Counted from the stretch's first letter, positions 27,521 through 36,943 are shown. The stretch: DNA of 64,000 nucleotides from Cupriavidus necator (GCF_013141915.1 NZ_SROX01000012.1:1-64000), one strand, 5' to 3'. The notes: generated from the sequence alone by a model not told the origin. Made by a program: numbers and translations.

Positions 27521-28501
27521 ATGAAGACCACCCTGCGCGCGGCCGCTGCCGCACTTTGCCTTGCCGCATCCGTCGGCGCCATCACCGAGGCCGCGGCCGC
27601 CACCTGGCCCACCAAGCCGATCACGCTGGTGGTGGGCTACACCGCCGGCGGCAGCGTCGACCTGGTGGCCCGCACCATCGCGCCGGAACTGGGCAAGCGC
27701 CTGGGCCAGAGCGTGGTGATCGAAAACCTGGGCGGCGCCGGCGGCACCATCGGCGCGGCCAAGGTGGTCAAGGCCGAGGCCGACGGCTACACGCTGCTGA
27801 TGGGCTCGGGCAGTGAAGTGTCGATCGCCCGCCTGACCAACCCGGCGGTGCGCTATGACGGCGAGAAGGACCTGGCGCCGGTGACCTTTGTCGGCACCCA
27901 GCCGATGGTGCTGGTCGGCAAGCCCGGCCTGCCGGCGAAGAACGCGGCCGAGCTGATCGCGCTGGCCAAGGCCCAGCCCGGCAAGCTGTCGTATGCCTCG
28001 TCCGGTGTCGGCACGCCGCTGAACCTGGCCGGCGAGCTGATCAAGCAGCAGGGCAAGGTCGAGATCACGCACGTGCCGTACAAGGGCGCATCGGCAATGG
28101 CCACCGACCTGCTCGGCGGCCAGATCGACCTGGCGGTGATGGTGCTGTCGTCGGCGCTGCCGCATATCCAGGCCAACCGCGTGCAGGCCTACGGCGTGAC
28201 CGGCGCCAAGCGCTCGCCGGTGGCGCCCAACGTGCCCGCGCTGGCCGAGACCCCCGCGCTCAAGGGCGTGGACATGGGCGTGTGGTTCGGCCTGATGGGT
28301 CCGGCCAGCTTGCCCAAGCCGGTGGTCGAGCGCCTGAACACCGAGATGCTGGCCGTTCTGGCCATGCCTGACGTAAAGAAGAAGCTGGCCGAGGCCGGCG
28401 TGGAAGTGGCGCCCGCCAACCCGGCGCAGTTCGGCAGCTTTATCAAGCGCGAGACCGGGCGCTACCGCACGATTGTGCAGACGGCGGGGATTCAGCAGTA
28501 A
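27521..28501 (+). CDS. Bug-family tripartite tricarboxylate receptor (TctC-like)
   Basis: A 326-aa periplasmic binding protein. The signal peptide covers about residues 1-25 (cleavage after AAA), then the Bug hallmark WPTKPITLVVGYTAGGSVD. Full family length. Bug receptors bind small carboxylates or amides. The downstream aspartoacylase-like gene (28690) and upstream LysR suggest a catabolic cassette for an N-acyl or carboxylate compound. Membrane partners TctA/B are not nearby, as is usual for this family in Burkholderiales. Confidence 0.93.
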   Translation: MKTTLRAAAAALCLAASVGAITEAAAATWPTKPITLVVGYTAGGSVDLVARTIAPELGKRLGQSVVIENLGGAGGTIGAAKVVKAEADGYTLLMGSGSEVSIARLTNPAVRYDGEKDLAPVTFVGTQPMVLVGKPGLPAKNAAELIALAKAQPGKLSYASSGVGTPLNLAGELIKQQGKVEITHVPYKGASAMATDLLGGQIDLAVMVLSSALPHIQANRVQAYGVTGAKRSPVAPNVPALAETPALKGVDMGVWFGLMGPASLPKPVVERLNTEMLAVLAMPDVKKKLAEAGVEVAPANPAQFGSFIKRETGRYRTIVQTAGIQQ

Positions 28502-28535
28502 GCGGGATGGCGAGGCGGCGTCGCTCTTGCATCCC

Positions 28536-28590
28536 GGCCCTCTCCCCCGCCCCTCTCCTGCAAGCGGGAGAGGGGTTGGGGGAGAGGGCC
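28536..28590. repeat. Long GC-rich palindrome, REP-like
   Basis: Outer arms ggccctctccccc and gggggagagggcc enclose an inner CCCCTCTCC/GGAGAGGGG pair. It belongs to the same family as the palindromes at 25469 and 36813 and lies 35 nt after the Bug stop. Confidence 0.7.
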
Positions 28591-28689
28591 AGCGCCCGCC
28601 ATGCCTGCCGCCGCCCCACCCACTCTTTGTCCACATCACACGACCCGGCCGGCACCGACCCGCCAGGCACCCTGAACGCACCGACTCCC

Positions 28690-29664
28690 ATGACCCACCA
28701 GCCCACACCGATCGACGCCTACCCCGTCGACGTCGCCTTCCCCGACATCCGCCCCTGCGCCGCCGGCAACACCGGCATCCCCTACCTGTACACCTTCGAC
28801 AGCGGCCAGCCCGGCCCGCACGTGATGGTCAACGCGCTGACCCACGGCAACGAGGTCTGCGGCGCCATCGCCGTCAAGGCGCTGCTCGACCACGGCCTGC
28901 GCCCGCGCCGCGGCCGCCTGACGCTGGCGTTTGCCAACGTCGACGCGTATCACCGCTTCGATCCCGCCAGGCCCGATGCGTCGCGCTTTGTCGACCAGGA
29001 CTTCAACCGCGTCTGGACCGCAAAGGTGCTGGATGACGCCAGGCTCGATTCATCGGAGCTGCGCCGCGCGCGCGCCATGCGGCCGGTGATCGACACTGTC
29101 GACCTGCTGCTGGATCTGCATTCGATGCATGAAAAAAGCCGGCCGCTGATCGTCTCCGGCCCGCTCGACAAGGGCATCGCGCTGTCGCGCGCGCTCGGTG
29201 CGCCGGCCGACGTGATCGTCGACGAAGGCCACCCCGAAGGCCGCCGCATGCGCGACTACGATGGCTTTGGCGATCCCGCCAGCCCGCGCAACGCGCTGCT
29301 GGTCGAATGCGGCCAGCACTGGGAACCGGCCGCCGTGACGGTGGCGCGCGACAGCACCGCGCGCTTCCTGCTGCATGCCGGCATCGTCGCGGAAAGCGAC
29401 CTGCCGGCCGGCTGGCTGCAGCCGCTGCCGGCCGCGCAGCGCGTGGTGCGCGTGACCGAGCCGGTGGTCGCCACCAGCATGGACTTCCGCTTTGCCGGCC
29501 CCTACACCGGGCTGGAGACCTTCACCGAGGCCGGGACCGTTATCGGCTGGCGCGACGGCGAGCCGGTGGTGACGCCGTATCCGGATTGCGTGCTGGTGAT
29601 GCCGTCGCTGCGCCAGTTGCGCCCGGGCGTGACCGTGGTGCGCCTGGGGCGCTTGGAACGCTGA
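28690..29664 (+). CDS. Succinylglutamate desuccinylase/aspartoacylase-family protein
   Basis: A 324-aa zinc carboxypeptidase-fold (M14 AstE/AspA) enzyme. The metal motif THGNE (about residue 56), QDFNR (about 100) and DLHSMH (about 140) match the family. The start MTHQPTPIDAYP is chosen; the in-frame extension upstream runs through the palindrome. It would remove an acyl group from an N-acyl amino acid. The Bug receptor next door could deliver the substrate. Confidence 0.88.
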   Translation: MTHQPTPIDAYPVDVAFPDIRPCAAGNTGIPYLYTFDSGQPGPHVMVNALTHGNEVCGAIAVKALLDHGLRPRRGRLTLAFANVDAYHRFDPARPDASRFVDQDFNRVWTAKVLDDARLDSSELRRARAMRPVIDTVDLLLDLHSMHEKSRPLIVSGPLDKGIALSRALGAPADVIVDEGHPEGRRMRDYDGFGDPASPRNALLVECGQHWEPAAVTVARDSTARFLLHAGIVAESDLPAGWLQPLPAAQRVVRVTEPVVATSMDFRFAGPYTGLETFTEAGTVIGWRDGEPVVTPYPDCVLVMPSLRQLRPGVTVVRLGRLER

Positions 29665-29752
29665 CCCGGGTACGCTGGGCCGGGCGCGGTTGCGCCCGGC
29701 AGGATGCTGCGCACAGGGACATGGCGCGGCCCTACGGTTGACTGCAGATCGG

Positions 29753-30298
29753 CTATGCGGCCGGCGTGGGCCCCGTGCCCGCGGGCGGCGGGGGCGGCGG
29801 CAGCATGCCGGGGAACAGCTGCTCGACCAGTTCATCGAGCTTGGACGACGGCTGCACGAAGTTGCTCAGGTTCAGCCCGCCCGCGCTGCGGTTGGCGTTG
29901 TAGACCGCCTTGCCGACCCGGTCGCCATTGCGGAACACGGTGATGTCGGCGTTGTTCAGGTACGCCGTCCAGTACCAGGCGCCGCGCGCCGTGTACAGCG
30001 CCACCATCGGGCACGCCGCGATCGAGCTCTGCGCCTGCAGCACCTTCACCTCGAAATTGCGCCGGCGCAGCGACGACAGGAAATTCTCGACAAAGTCATT
30101 GCCGGTGACCGGGTTCACCACCACGCACAGCAGCGTGCCGTTGGCGCCGTAGTGGCCCAGCGGGCCGCCGCCGGCCGGCACCTGGAACGCGACTAAGGGA
30201 TCGGTGCGGTCGGGGCGGTCGACCGGCGTCACGGCCTGGTAGGTCGAGCAGCCGGTCAGCAGCAGGCCGAGGCCGGCCGCCAGCAGTGCTTTATGCAT
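29753..30298 (-). CDS. Small lipoprotein, possibly Sbal_3080-like
   Basis: A 181-aa predicted lipoprotein: signal with lipobox LLTGC (Cys at about 17), a globular region with a YWTAYLNNADITVF segment, and a Pro-rich C-terminus (PPPPPP). Its mature sequence resembles the Sbal_3080 lipoprotein family as I remember it. The function is unknown. The start at 30298 is the only ATG that leaves the signal N-terminal. Confidence 0.75.
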   Translation of the reverse strand: MHKALLAAGLGLLLTGCSTYQAVTPVDRPDRTDPLVAFQVPAGGGPLGHYGANGTLLCVVVNPVTGNDFVENFLSSLRRRNFEVKVLQAQSSIAACPMVALYTARGAWYWTAYLNNADITVFRNGDRVGKAVYNANRSAGGLNLSNFVQPSSKLDELVEQLFPGMLPPPPPPAGTGPTPAA

Positions 30299-30439
30299 GG
30301 AAGGTCCTGGATGGCTGGGCGGCGTGCCAGGCAAGGCGCAGTGGCCACCGCATACCGTCACACTGTAGGCGCCGGCATGCCGATCCAATCGGCCAAACAG
30401 AAGCGCAAAACGGCCGCTTCTGGCGCGGCGGATGGCGCC

Positions 30440-30628
30440 TCAGCCGCCCGCCAGCCGGCCCACCAGCACCAGGCACAGCGCAGCCAGGCAGACCCCGACC
30501 ACCGCCACCTGCACGCGCGTCACGGGTTTGCCGCCGAACAGCGTCTGGCTGAGCCAGGCGGGCGAGATCACGCCGACAAGGGTGGCCACCATGATCAGGA
30601 TGGCAAGGACGGACAGCACGGATTGCAT
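30440..30628 (-). CDS. Small two-helix membrane protein
   Basis: A 62-aa protein with two hydrophobic helices (about residues 3-24 and 41-60) joined by a short polar loop (FGGKPVTR). It lies 30 nt downstream of the gene at 30659 in the same direction. No family is recognised; coding is supported by amphipathic layout and context only. Confidence 0.55.
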   Translation of the reverse strand: MQSVLSVLAILIMVATLVGVISPAWLSQTLFGGKPVTRVQVAVVGVCLAALCLVLVGRLAGG

Positions 30629-30658
30629 GGCGGGAAACTCCGGAATCGTCGCGGGCGA

Positions 30659-31237
30659 TCAGTTGGCGCCGCCGCGCAGCAGGCAGTCGCGCAGCAGCGG
30701 CATGCCGTCGGCCAGGCCGGCGCCATTGCACTCTACCGCCACCTTCTGGCCGCGCCGCACCATGGTGGCGCGGGCTTCCACTCCGCACTCGCGTCCAGCC
30801 GGGCCGCAGATCTGGCGCGGCAGCAGCAGCGCGCGCACATTGGCGCCCGGGTCGTTGGTGCGGATATCGACAAAGACCTGCTCGCCCTCGCGGCGGATGC
30901 CGCTGGCAACGCCTTCGACGATCAGGTACTGGTTCAGGTAGTCGCGGTCGGCTTGGCCGGCATTGTCGCGGTACGCATTCAGCAGCGCATCGGCCTGCAG
31001 CTGCGGCAGGCGGTCGGCGGGGCGTTGCGGGTCGATGCTGACCGGATCCAGCGTGCCGTCGCGCGGCACGCCGCGCACGTCGCTGGCCGCCGCCTGCGCT
31101 TCAGCCGGCACTTCGGCCGGTGCTTCGGACACGGCCCCGCCGACATCGTCGCGGCGGTCATTGCCGGCAAACCACAACATGCCAAGGACAGCCACGGCGA
31201 CGATGGCAATAAGGATTTGCTGGGTACGGTTCAACAT
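30659..31237 (-). CDS. Exported protein with OB-fold (tRNA_anti-like) domain
   Basis: A 192-aa protein anchored by an N-terminal helix (about residues 8-24) with an Ala/Glu/Pro-rich linker. From residue 80, the segment ADALLNAYRDNAGQADRDYL begins a domain resembling the tRNA_anti-like OB fold, which despite its name is found in envelope proteins. Two Cys pairs near the C-terminus could form disulfides. The function is unknown. Confidence 0.72.
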   Translation of the reverse strand: MLNRTQQILIAIVAVAVLGMLWFAGNDRRDDVGGAVSEAPAEVPAEAQAAASDVRGVPRDGTLDPVSIDPQRPADRLPQLQADALLNAYRDNAGQADRDYLNQYLIVEGVASGIRREGEQVFVDIRTNDPGANVRALLLPRQICGPAGRECGVEARATMVRRGQKVAVECNGAGLADGMPLLRDCLLRGGAN

Positions 31238-31280
31238 CGGGAAAGTCCTGCGTCAGTGAAAGCGGAAGGCGAAAGGCGGA

Positions 31281-32525
31281 TTATGCGCCCTGCTTCCGGC
31301 AAAAGCGTTCGATCGCCGCCACGGCATGGTCGACGCCGTGCTCGGCCGCCACCGCGCGGCCCAGCGTGGCGGCCCGTGCGCGCGTGTCCGGCCGCTCGGT
31401 GAAGGCGATCATCGAGGCCAGCCGCGCCGCATCGATCTTGTGCCCGGCCACGTGCCGTGGCGCCACCCCCAGCGACGCCAGCCGGCCCGCCCAGAAGAAC
31501 TGGTCGCCCGCGAACGGCAGCACAATCGACGGCACCCCCGCCGCCGCCGCCGCATGCGTGGTGCCCGCGCCGCCGTGATGGATGGCCGCGGCCACGCGCG
31601 GCAGCAGCCAGTCATGCGGCGTGGGGCCCACCACATGGAAGCTGGCCGGCAACGCCGCCACGTCGATGCCGCTCCAGCCCGGATAGAACAGCGCCCGCCG
31701 CCCATCGACCGCCTGCACCAGCGCCGACACCACCTTCTGCCGGTCAAAGCCCGCCATGCTGCCGAAGCCGATATAGAGCGGCGCCTCGCCCGCCGCCAGG
31801 AACGCGCGCAGCGCCGGGTCCGGCTGCCAGTCCGGCTGCGGCGGCACGGTCCACGCGCCGGTCACCAGCCAGTCGTCATGCCAGTCGGGCGGACGCGGCA
31901 CCAAGTGCGGCGACATCGCATACAGCGTCGGAAACGCCGGCCACATCGCCTTGCGCGCCGGCACGCCGAACAGCCTGGCGCGCGCCGCATTGGTGGCGTT
32001 GCGGAACATCCGCCATAGCACGAAGTTGACCAGGTGATGGCTGGCACGGTTTGCCCATCCCGGCATGCTCAGCGGCGGCAGCAGCGCCGACGGAAACGCC
32101 CGCGTCGGCGAGATCGGGAACATGCCCGCGCCGATCACCGGCTTGCCGAGCTGCTCGCCCACCGACAGCGCCACGTATGCCGTCAGCCCCGAAAACACGA
32201 TGCCGTCCGCATCGCGCGCCGCCTGCGCCAGCTGCGCCATCCACGCCTCGGTGTTGTCCTCGGCAATGCGCCCGAACGCGCGCGTCGCCTCGGCCACGTT
32301 GCCGCCCTCGGTCATCAGCTTGTGCAGCGCGCCGCCGGGCGCCAGCGTCTGCTGGATATCGCCGGCCATGGGCGCGAACGGGACGTCGTGCTCGGCAGCC
32401 AATGGCGCGGCCGAGCGTTCGCCCAGCATCAGCACATCGTGGCCGGCGGCACGCAGGCCCACGGCCAACGCGACGACGGGGCGGCAGTCGCCCTGGGTGC
32501 CGAAAGTAATGAGGGTCAGGCGCAT
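31281..32525 (-). CDS. UGT/MGT-like glycosyltransferase
   Basis: A 414-aa GT1-family glycosyltransferase. The N-terminal acceptor domain starts MRLTLITFGTQGDCRPVVAL, typical of sterol/rhamnosyl/macrolide glycosyltransferases. The C-terminal nucleotide-sugar domain contains HHGGAGTTHAAAAAGVP and the PFAGDQFFWA motif. The start is the ATG at 32525; an extended frame upstream contains no family sequence. It may glycosylate a lipid or a small toxic molecule. It lies 49 nt from mnmE, same direction. Confidence 0.88.
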   Translation of the reverse strand: MRLTLITFGTQGDCRPVVALAVGLRAAGHDVLMLGERSAAPLAAEHDVPFAPMAGDIQQTLAPGGALHKLMTEGGNVAEATRAFGRIAEDNTEAWMAQLAQAARDADGIVFSGLTAYVALSVGEQLGKPVIGAGMFPISPTRAFPSALLPPLSMPGWANRASHHLVNFVLWRMFRNATNAARARLFGVPARKAMWPAFPTLYAMSPHLVPRPPDWHDDWLVTGAWTVPPQPDWQPDPALRAFLAAGEAPLYIGFGSMAGFDRQKVVSALVQAVDGRRALFYPGWSGIDVAALPASFHVVGPTPHDWLLPRVAAAIHHGGAGTTHAAAAAGVPSIVLPFAGDQFFWAGRLASLGVAPRHVAGHKIDAARLASMIAFTERPDTRARAATLGRAVAAEHGVDHAVAAIERFCRKQGA

Positions 32526-32574
32526 CGTGGCGGGTGCCTTGGTCAGAGGTGTGTCCGCGTACACGGCGCCTGCG

Positions 32575-34002
32575 CTACTTCCCGATGCAAAACCGCGTAA
32601 AAATCGTCCCCAGCAGATCATCGCTGGTGAACTCGCCGGTAATGCTGTTCAGGTGCTCCTGCGCCAGCCGCAGCTCTTCGGCAAACAGGTCCAGCGCCTG
32701 CGCCTGGCGTTCGCTCTGGTCGGCGGCGACGTCGAGGTGCGATTGCGCCTGCCGCAGCGCGGTCAGGTGCCGCTCGCGCGCGAGGAAGGTACCTTCGTTG
32801 CCGGACTGCCAGCCGACCAGCCGCAGCAGTTCGCGCCGCAGCAGTTCGATGCCGGCGCCGGTGCGGGCCGAGATCCAGATCTCGGTCGGATTGGGGCCGT
32901 TGGCGGCGACCACGTGCGGGCGGTTGCCGGCGAACATGAGCTCGCCCACCGCGGGGGCCTTGTCGATCTTGTTGACGATGCGCACGATCGGCGCGCCCGG
33001 CGGCAACTGGCCGCTGAGCTTGTCGTCGATGGCGTCGTCGATCTCGGACAGGCCGTGGCGCAGGTAGTCGGTGGCGTCGACCAGGTGCAGCACGATGTCG
33101 GCGCGGCGGATGGCGTCCCAGGTGCGTTCGATGCCGATGCGCTCGACTTCGTCGGCGGCGTGCTCGCGCAGGCCGGCGGTGTCGATGATATGCAGCGGGA
33201 TGCCGTCGATCTGGATGGTCTCGCGCACGCGGTCGCGCGTGGTGCCGGCAATCGGCGTGACGATGGCCAGCTCCGCGCCGGCCAGCGCGTTCAGCAGCGA
33301 CGACTTGCCCACGTTGGGCTGGCCCGCCAGCACCACCGACAGCCCCTCGCGCAGCAGCGCGCCCTGGCGCGCCTGCGCCAGCACCGCGCCCAGTTCCGCG
33401 CGGATCGCGGCAAGCTGGCCGCGCGCGTCGGACTGCTCGAGGAAATCGATCTCTTCCTCGGGGAAGTCGAGCGTGGCTTCCACCAGCATGCGCAGGTGGA
33501 TGACCTTGTCCACCAGCTGGCGGATGGCGTTGGAGAACTCGCCCTCCATCGAGCGCGCGGCGGAGCGCGCCGCGGCCTCGGTGCTGGCTTCGATCAGGTC
33601 GGCCACGGCCTCGGCCTGGGCCAGGTCGAGCTTGTCATTGAGGAAGGCGCGGCGCGTGAACTCGCCGGGCTCGGCCAGGCGCAGGCCGATGCCGTCGCCC
33701 GCCTGCAGGCAACGCGTCAGCAGCATCTGCATCACCACCGGGCCGCCGTGGCCCTGCAGCTCCAGCACTTCCTCGCCGGTATAGGAGTTGGGCGCCGGGA
33801 AATACAGCGCCAGGCCATGGTCGATGACCTTGCCGTTGCCATCGAGAAACGGCAGGTAGGTGGCGTGGCGCGGCTTCAGTGCCTGGCCACAGACGGCGCG
33901 CATCACGGGGCCGACATCGGGGCCGGACACGCGCACCACGCCGATGCCGCCGCGGCCGGGCGCGGTGGCGATGGCGGCAATGGGAAGCTGGGGAGCAATC
34001 AT
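32575..34002 (-). CDS. mnmE: tRNA modification GTPase MnmE
   Basis: A 475-aa GTPase that, with MnmG, modifies wobble U34 of tRNAs (cmnm5U). It has the N-terminal tetrahydrofolate domain (IAAIATAPGRGGIGVVRVSG), a central helical domain, the G domain with P-loop GQPNVGKSS and G3 DTAG, NKID for G4, and the invariant C-terminal Cys motif CIGK. Full length. The start at 34002 gives MIAPQLPIAAIAT; thirteen upstream codons are unlikely. Its place beside the yidC cluster is conserved near oriC in many bacteria. Confidence 0.96.
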   Translation of the reverse strand: MIAPQLPIAAIATAPGRGGIGVVRVSGPDVGPVMRAVCGQALKPRHATYLPFLDGNGKVIDHGLALYFPAPNSYTGEEVLELQGHGGPVVMQMLLTRCLQAGDGIGLRLAEPGEFTRRAFLNDKLDLAQAEAVADLIEASTEAAARSAARSMEGEFSNAIRQLVDKVIHLRMLVEATLDFPEEEIDFLEQSDARGQLAAIRAELGAVLAQARQGALLREGLSVVLAGQPNVGKSSLLNALAGAELAIVTPIAGTTRDRVRETIQIDGIPLHIIDTAGLREHAADEVERIGIERTWDAIRRADIVLHLVDATDYLRHGLSEIDDAIDDKLSGQLPPGAPIVRIVNKIDKAPAVGELMFAGNRPHVVAANGPNPTEIWISARTGAGIELLRRELLRLVGWQSGNEGTFLARERHLTALRQAQSHLDVAADQSERQAQALDLFAEELRLAQEHLNSITGEFTSDDLLGTIFTRFCIGK

Positions 34003-34086
34003 GGCGGTATTGTCGCAGATCGGGTGCGCTCGGCGTGGCACGCCGTGGTACGCGGTAAGCGGGCCGCCGGGGCTGGCGGGCGGGGG

Positions 34087-34911
34087 TCAGCCGGCGCCGG
34101 GCAGCGGCACATCGTCCGGCATCGATTGCACGTCCAGGCATTCCGCCAGCAGGCGGCGCGCGACGATGCCGTCGACCAGCCTGCCCAGCTTGCCCTGGCG
34201 TTTGACCAGCTTGCGATGCAGGCGTTTGGTATAGCGCGCCGGCAGCACCGGTGCCAGCGCCTCGATCACATAGCGCAGCCGCTTGCTGGCGATGCGGTGC
34301 GCATGCACCGCGCGCGGGTCGCCCCCGCGTGCGGCACTGGCGAGCGCACGTAATTGCTTGCGGCCACGGCGCACGCGCTTGCGCCCAAATGGCGCCAGGC
34401 GGGCGCTGTCATTGCGGGCGCGGGCGGCCAGGTGGGCCAGGTGCGCCAGGTCGCGATGCAACGCCGGCAGCGGCCAGTTGCGGTAGGCGGCCAGCGCCGC
34501 CAGCATGGTGTCGCGTGCGTCGTCGCGGCGCTCCCGGGCGGTGTCGGCGATGGCGGCCAGCACCGGGTCGTGCGGCTCCCGTTCGCGCGCCGCGCCGATG
34601 GTCTCGGCCAGGAACACGTCCCAGTCGCGGACTTCGCTGGTGGCGCGCGCCAGCGTGCGCAGGTCGCGCTTCCAGCGGTCGCGCTCCTCCCGGGGCAAGG
34701 CCGGACCCATGGCCCACACGACCGCGCGCGCCTGGCGCAGCGCGACGCGCAGCTGGTGGAGGTCTTCCGGGTCGTCGCGGTGTTGCAGCGGGTCCAGGCA
34801 CGCGTCGATGCGCGCCAGGCTGGCTTGCGCCAGCGCGGCAAAGGCAGCGGCGGGCCGTGTCTTGCGGCGCAGTCGGGGGGAATTGGCGTCGGCGTTCATG
34901 GCGGTCTGCAT
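34087..34911 (-). CDS. CHAD domain protein
   Basis: A 274-aa all-helical CHAD protein with conserved His/Arg-rich helices (DDPEDLHQLRVALRQARAV; HAHRIASKRLRYVIEAL). CHAD domains bind inorganic polyphosphate and are associated with polyphosphate granules. The start at 34911 (MQTAMNAD) or 34899 are both possible. It is upstream of mnmE but not obviously related. No CYTH partner is seen. Confidence 0.88.
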   Translation of the reverse strand: MQTAMNADANSPRLRRKTRPAAAFAALAQASLARIDACLDPLQHRDDPEDLHQLRVALRQARAVVWAMGPALPREERDRWKRDLRTLARATSEVRDWDVFLAETIGAAREREPHDPVLAAIADTARERRDDARDTMLAALAAYRNWPLPALHRDLAHLAHLAARARNDSARLAPFGRKRVRRGRKQLRALASAARGGDPRAVHAHRIASKRLRYVIEALAPVLPARYTKRLHRKLVKRQGKLGRLVDGIVARRLLAECLDVQSMPDDVPLPGAG

Positions 34912-35075
34912 GCGGTCAGGCGCGCACGCGGGACGCAGATGGCTACAGTGTAGGCGACAGCACGCGCCTGGGCGGAATGCGGCGCCAAAGCCGCTTAGAC
35001 GGTTGACACGCCCGGCCCTTCACGCTGGAATGCGCAGATCGCCGGGCCCAGCGCCCCGCCCCACGAGGAACCGCC

Positions 35076-35513
35076 ATGACCACCGAACAGGAACGGCGTC
35101 TGCTGCGCGACACCATCGAGGCCGGCTTCCGCCAGGCCGCCTTCGTCAACGATGTCGGCATCGCCCTGGCGGACTGCGGGCCGGGCTGGTGCGAATCGAC
35201 GCTGGCGGTCACGGCGCGCCACCTGCAGGATGGCGGCCTCGTCCATGCGGGCGTGCAGGCCACCATGGCCGACCACACCGCCGGCGCGGCCGCCACCACG
35301 ATCCTTGAAGCGGGCCAGCACGTGGTCACCGCGGAATTCAAGATCAACCTGCTCAGGGCCGTGCGCAGCGAACGGCTGCGCTGCCGTGCCGACGTGCTCA
35401 AGTCCGGCCGCTCCATCATCGTGGTCGAAGCCGACGTGTTTGCCGACGTCCATGGCGAATCCGTGCTGGTCAGCCGGCTCAACGCCACCATGAGCGTGCT
35501 GGACCTGGCCTGA
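35076..35513 (+). CDS. PaaI-like hot-dog thioesterase
   Basis: A 145-aa hot-dog-fold protein. The helix with GLVHAGVQATMADHTAGAA carries the conserved acidic residue of the PaaI thioesterases. It probably hydrolyses an acyl-CoA, but the substrate is unknown. The next gene starts 34 nt downstream, so they may be co-transcribed. Confidence 0.85.
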   Translation: MTTEQERRLLRDTIEAGFRQAAFVNDVGIALADCGPGWCESTLAVTARHLQDGGLVHAGVQATMADHTAGAAATTILEAGQHVVTAEFKINLLRAVRSERLRCRADVLKSGRSIIVVEADVFADVHGESVLVSRLNATMSVLDLA

Positions 35514-35547
35514 AACCTTTTCCGTTGAACCTGAAAGGAAGCCATCC

Positions 35548-35934
35548 ATGATCGACCACACCGGCGTCGGCGTCAGCGATTACGCCAAGAGCCGCGCGTT
35601 CTACCAGGCCGCACTGGGCGCCATCGGCTACGTGCTGGAGAAGGAATTCCCGGCCAGCGTCACCGGCAGCACCGACGTGGCCGGCTTCGGCACGCCGGGC
35701 CATCCCGATTTCTGGATCCACCGCGGCACGCCCAACCAGCCGCCAGTGCGCGTGGCGTTCCGCGTCGACAGCCGCGCGACCGTCGACGCGTTCCATCGCG
35801 CGGCCCTGGCCGCCGGCGGGCGTGACAACGGCGCCCCGGGCCTGCGCCCGCACTACCACCCCGACTACTACGGCGCCTTCGTGCTGGACCCGGACGGGCA
35901 CAACATCGAGGCGGTCTGCCACAAGCCCGCCTGA
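35548..35934 (+). CDS. VOC/glyoxalase-family protein
   Basis: A 128-aa single-domain VOC protein with the paired beta-alpha-beta-beta-beta units (MIDHTGVGVSDYAKSRAFY; DPDGHNIEAV). Metal ligands appear to be His4, a Glu/His in the second half and the terminal Glu of NIEAV. Enzyme class cannot be fixed. AAAGGAAG precedes the ATG. Confidence 0.87.
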   Translation: MIDHTGVGVSDYAKSRAFYQAALGAIGYVLEKEFPASVTGSTDVAGFGTPGHPDFWIHRGTPNQPPVRVAFRVDSRATVDAFHRAALAAGGRDNGAPGLRPHYHPDYYGAFVLDPDGHNIEAVCHKPA

Positions 35935-35952
35935 CGACCCATCAGCGCGGCT

Positions 35953-36723
35953 TCAGCGCGTCGCCACGATGAACAGGCGCGGGAATGGCAGCAGTACCGA
36001 CCCATCCGGCAGCGCCGGGTACGCCTTGGCAATTTCGGTCTGGTAGCGCGCCAGGTAGGCGGCACGCTCGGCCTCATCCAGCGGCTGCAGGAACGGACGC
36101 AGCCCGCTGCCCTTGAACCACTCCACCACCGCGGCCGGCCCGCCGGCGAGCGGATGGTGGTAGGTGGTCAGCCACACGTCCACGCGCTGGCACAGTGGAC
36201 GCAGCAGTTCGTAGTACCAGCGCGCCGGCGCGCGCTCGGCGCGGGCCTTGCTGGCGCCGGCGAGCTTGTCGGCCCAGGGGCCTTCCGCCGCCACCCGGCG
36301 CATCAGCTGGTGCGCCGGTTCTTCCAGGTTGTCGGGCATCTGCACGGCCAGCGTGCCGCCGGTGGTGAGCTTCGACACCAGCGCCGGGAACAGGCTGGCG
36401 TGGTCGGGCAGCCACTGCAGCACCGCGTTGGCGAGGATCACGTCGTACGGGCCGGCATCGTCCCAGGCGCCGATGTCGGCCACGCGGAACTGCACGTCGG
36501 GCAGGCGCTTGCGCGCGGCGTCGATCATGTCCTGCGAACTGTCCAGCCCGGTCACCGATGCACCGGCGTAGCGCGCCAGCAGCACTTCGGTGGAATTGCC
36601 CGGCCCGCAACCGATATCCACGGCGCTGCGCGCGATTTCGTTGGGGATGGCAGCCACCAGGTCACGGACCGGGCGGGTGCGTTCGTCTTCGAAGGCGACG
36701 TATTGGTGGGCGGACCAGCTCAT
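35953..36723 (-). CDS. tam: Trans-aconitate 2-methyltransferase
   Basis: A 256-aa SAM-dependent methyltransferase that methylates trans-aconitate, an inhibitor of aconitase. SAM motif I is VDIGCGPGNSTE (about residue 34), and motifs VTGLDSSQDMI, NAVLQWLPDH and LAVQMPDN match E. coli Tam closely. The start MSWSAHQYV is the conserved N-terminus; 55 in-frame codons upstream are not protein-like. GGAGATCC precedes the ATG. Confidence 0.93.
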   Translation of the reverse strand: MSWSAHQYVAFEDERTRPVRDLVAAIPNEIARSAVDIGCGPGNSTEVLLARYAGASVTGLDSSQDMIDAARKRLPDVQFRVADIGAWDDAGPYDVILANAVLQWLPDHASLFPALVSKLTTGGTLAVQMPDNLEEPAHQLMRRVAAEGPWADKLAGASKARAERAPARWYYELLRPLCQRVDVWLTTYHHPLAGGPAAVVEWFKGSGLRPFLQPLDEAERAAYLARYQTEIAKAYPALPDGSVLLPFPRLFIVATR

Positions 36724-36812
36724 GGGGATCTCCTGACGGTAAGGGCAGGCCAGTAGGATACGCCTGCCGCAGAAAGCAGAGGCCAGCCGTAGCCAGCACC
36801 GCGGGAACGAGG

Positions 36813-36842
36813 CTCCCCTCTCCCGCGCGCGGGAGAGCGGAG
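36813..36842. repeat. REP-like palindrome
   Basis: Arms ctcccctctcccgc/gcgggagagcggag with one mismatch. It is the third clear member of the family found at 25469 and 28536. Confidence 0.65.
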
Positions 36843-36889
36843 CAAACCGCTGGCGGGTTTGAGGCCATCGGCACCTGGCTTCCACCAAA

Positions 36890-36917
36890 CAAAAAGCCCG
36901 GCATCGCTGCCGGGCTT
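36890..36917 (-). terminator. Terminator of the rpmH-rnpA-yidD-yidC operon
   Basis: A perfect 10-bp stem (36894-36903 with 36908-36917, arms aagcccggca/tgccgggctt, 4-nt loop). On the minus strand it is followed by TTTTTGTTTG, a textbook rho-independent terminator 27 nt after the yidC stop. Confidence 0.9.
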
Positions 36918-36943
36918 CCCGATTACCGCATCTTGCAACAGGC

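Noticed and set aside
32065..34353. A 762-codon plus-strand frame over mnmE
   Set aside because: Antisense shadow; mnmE on the minus strand is unmistakable.
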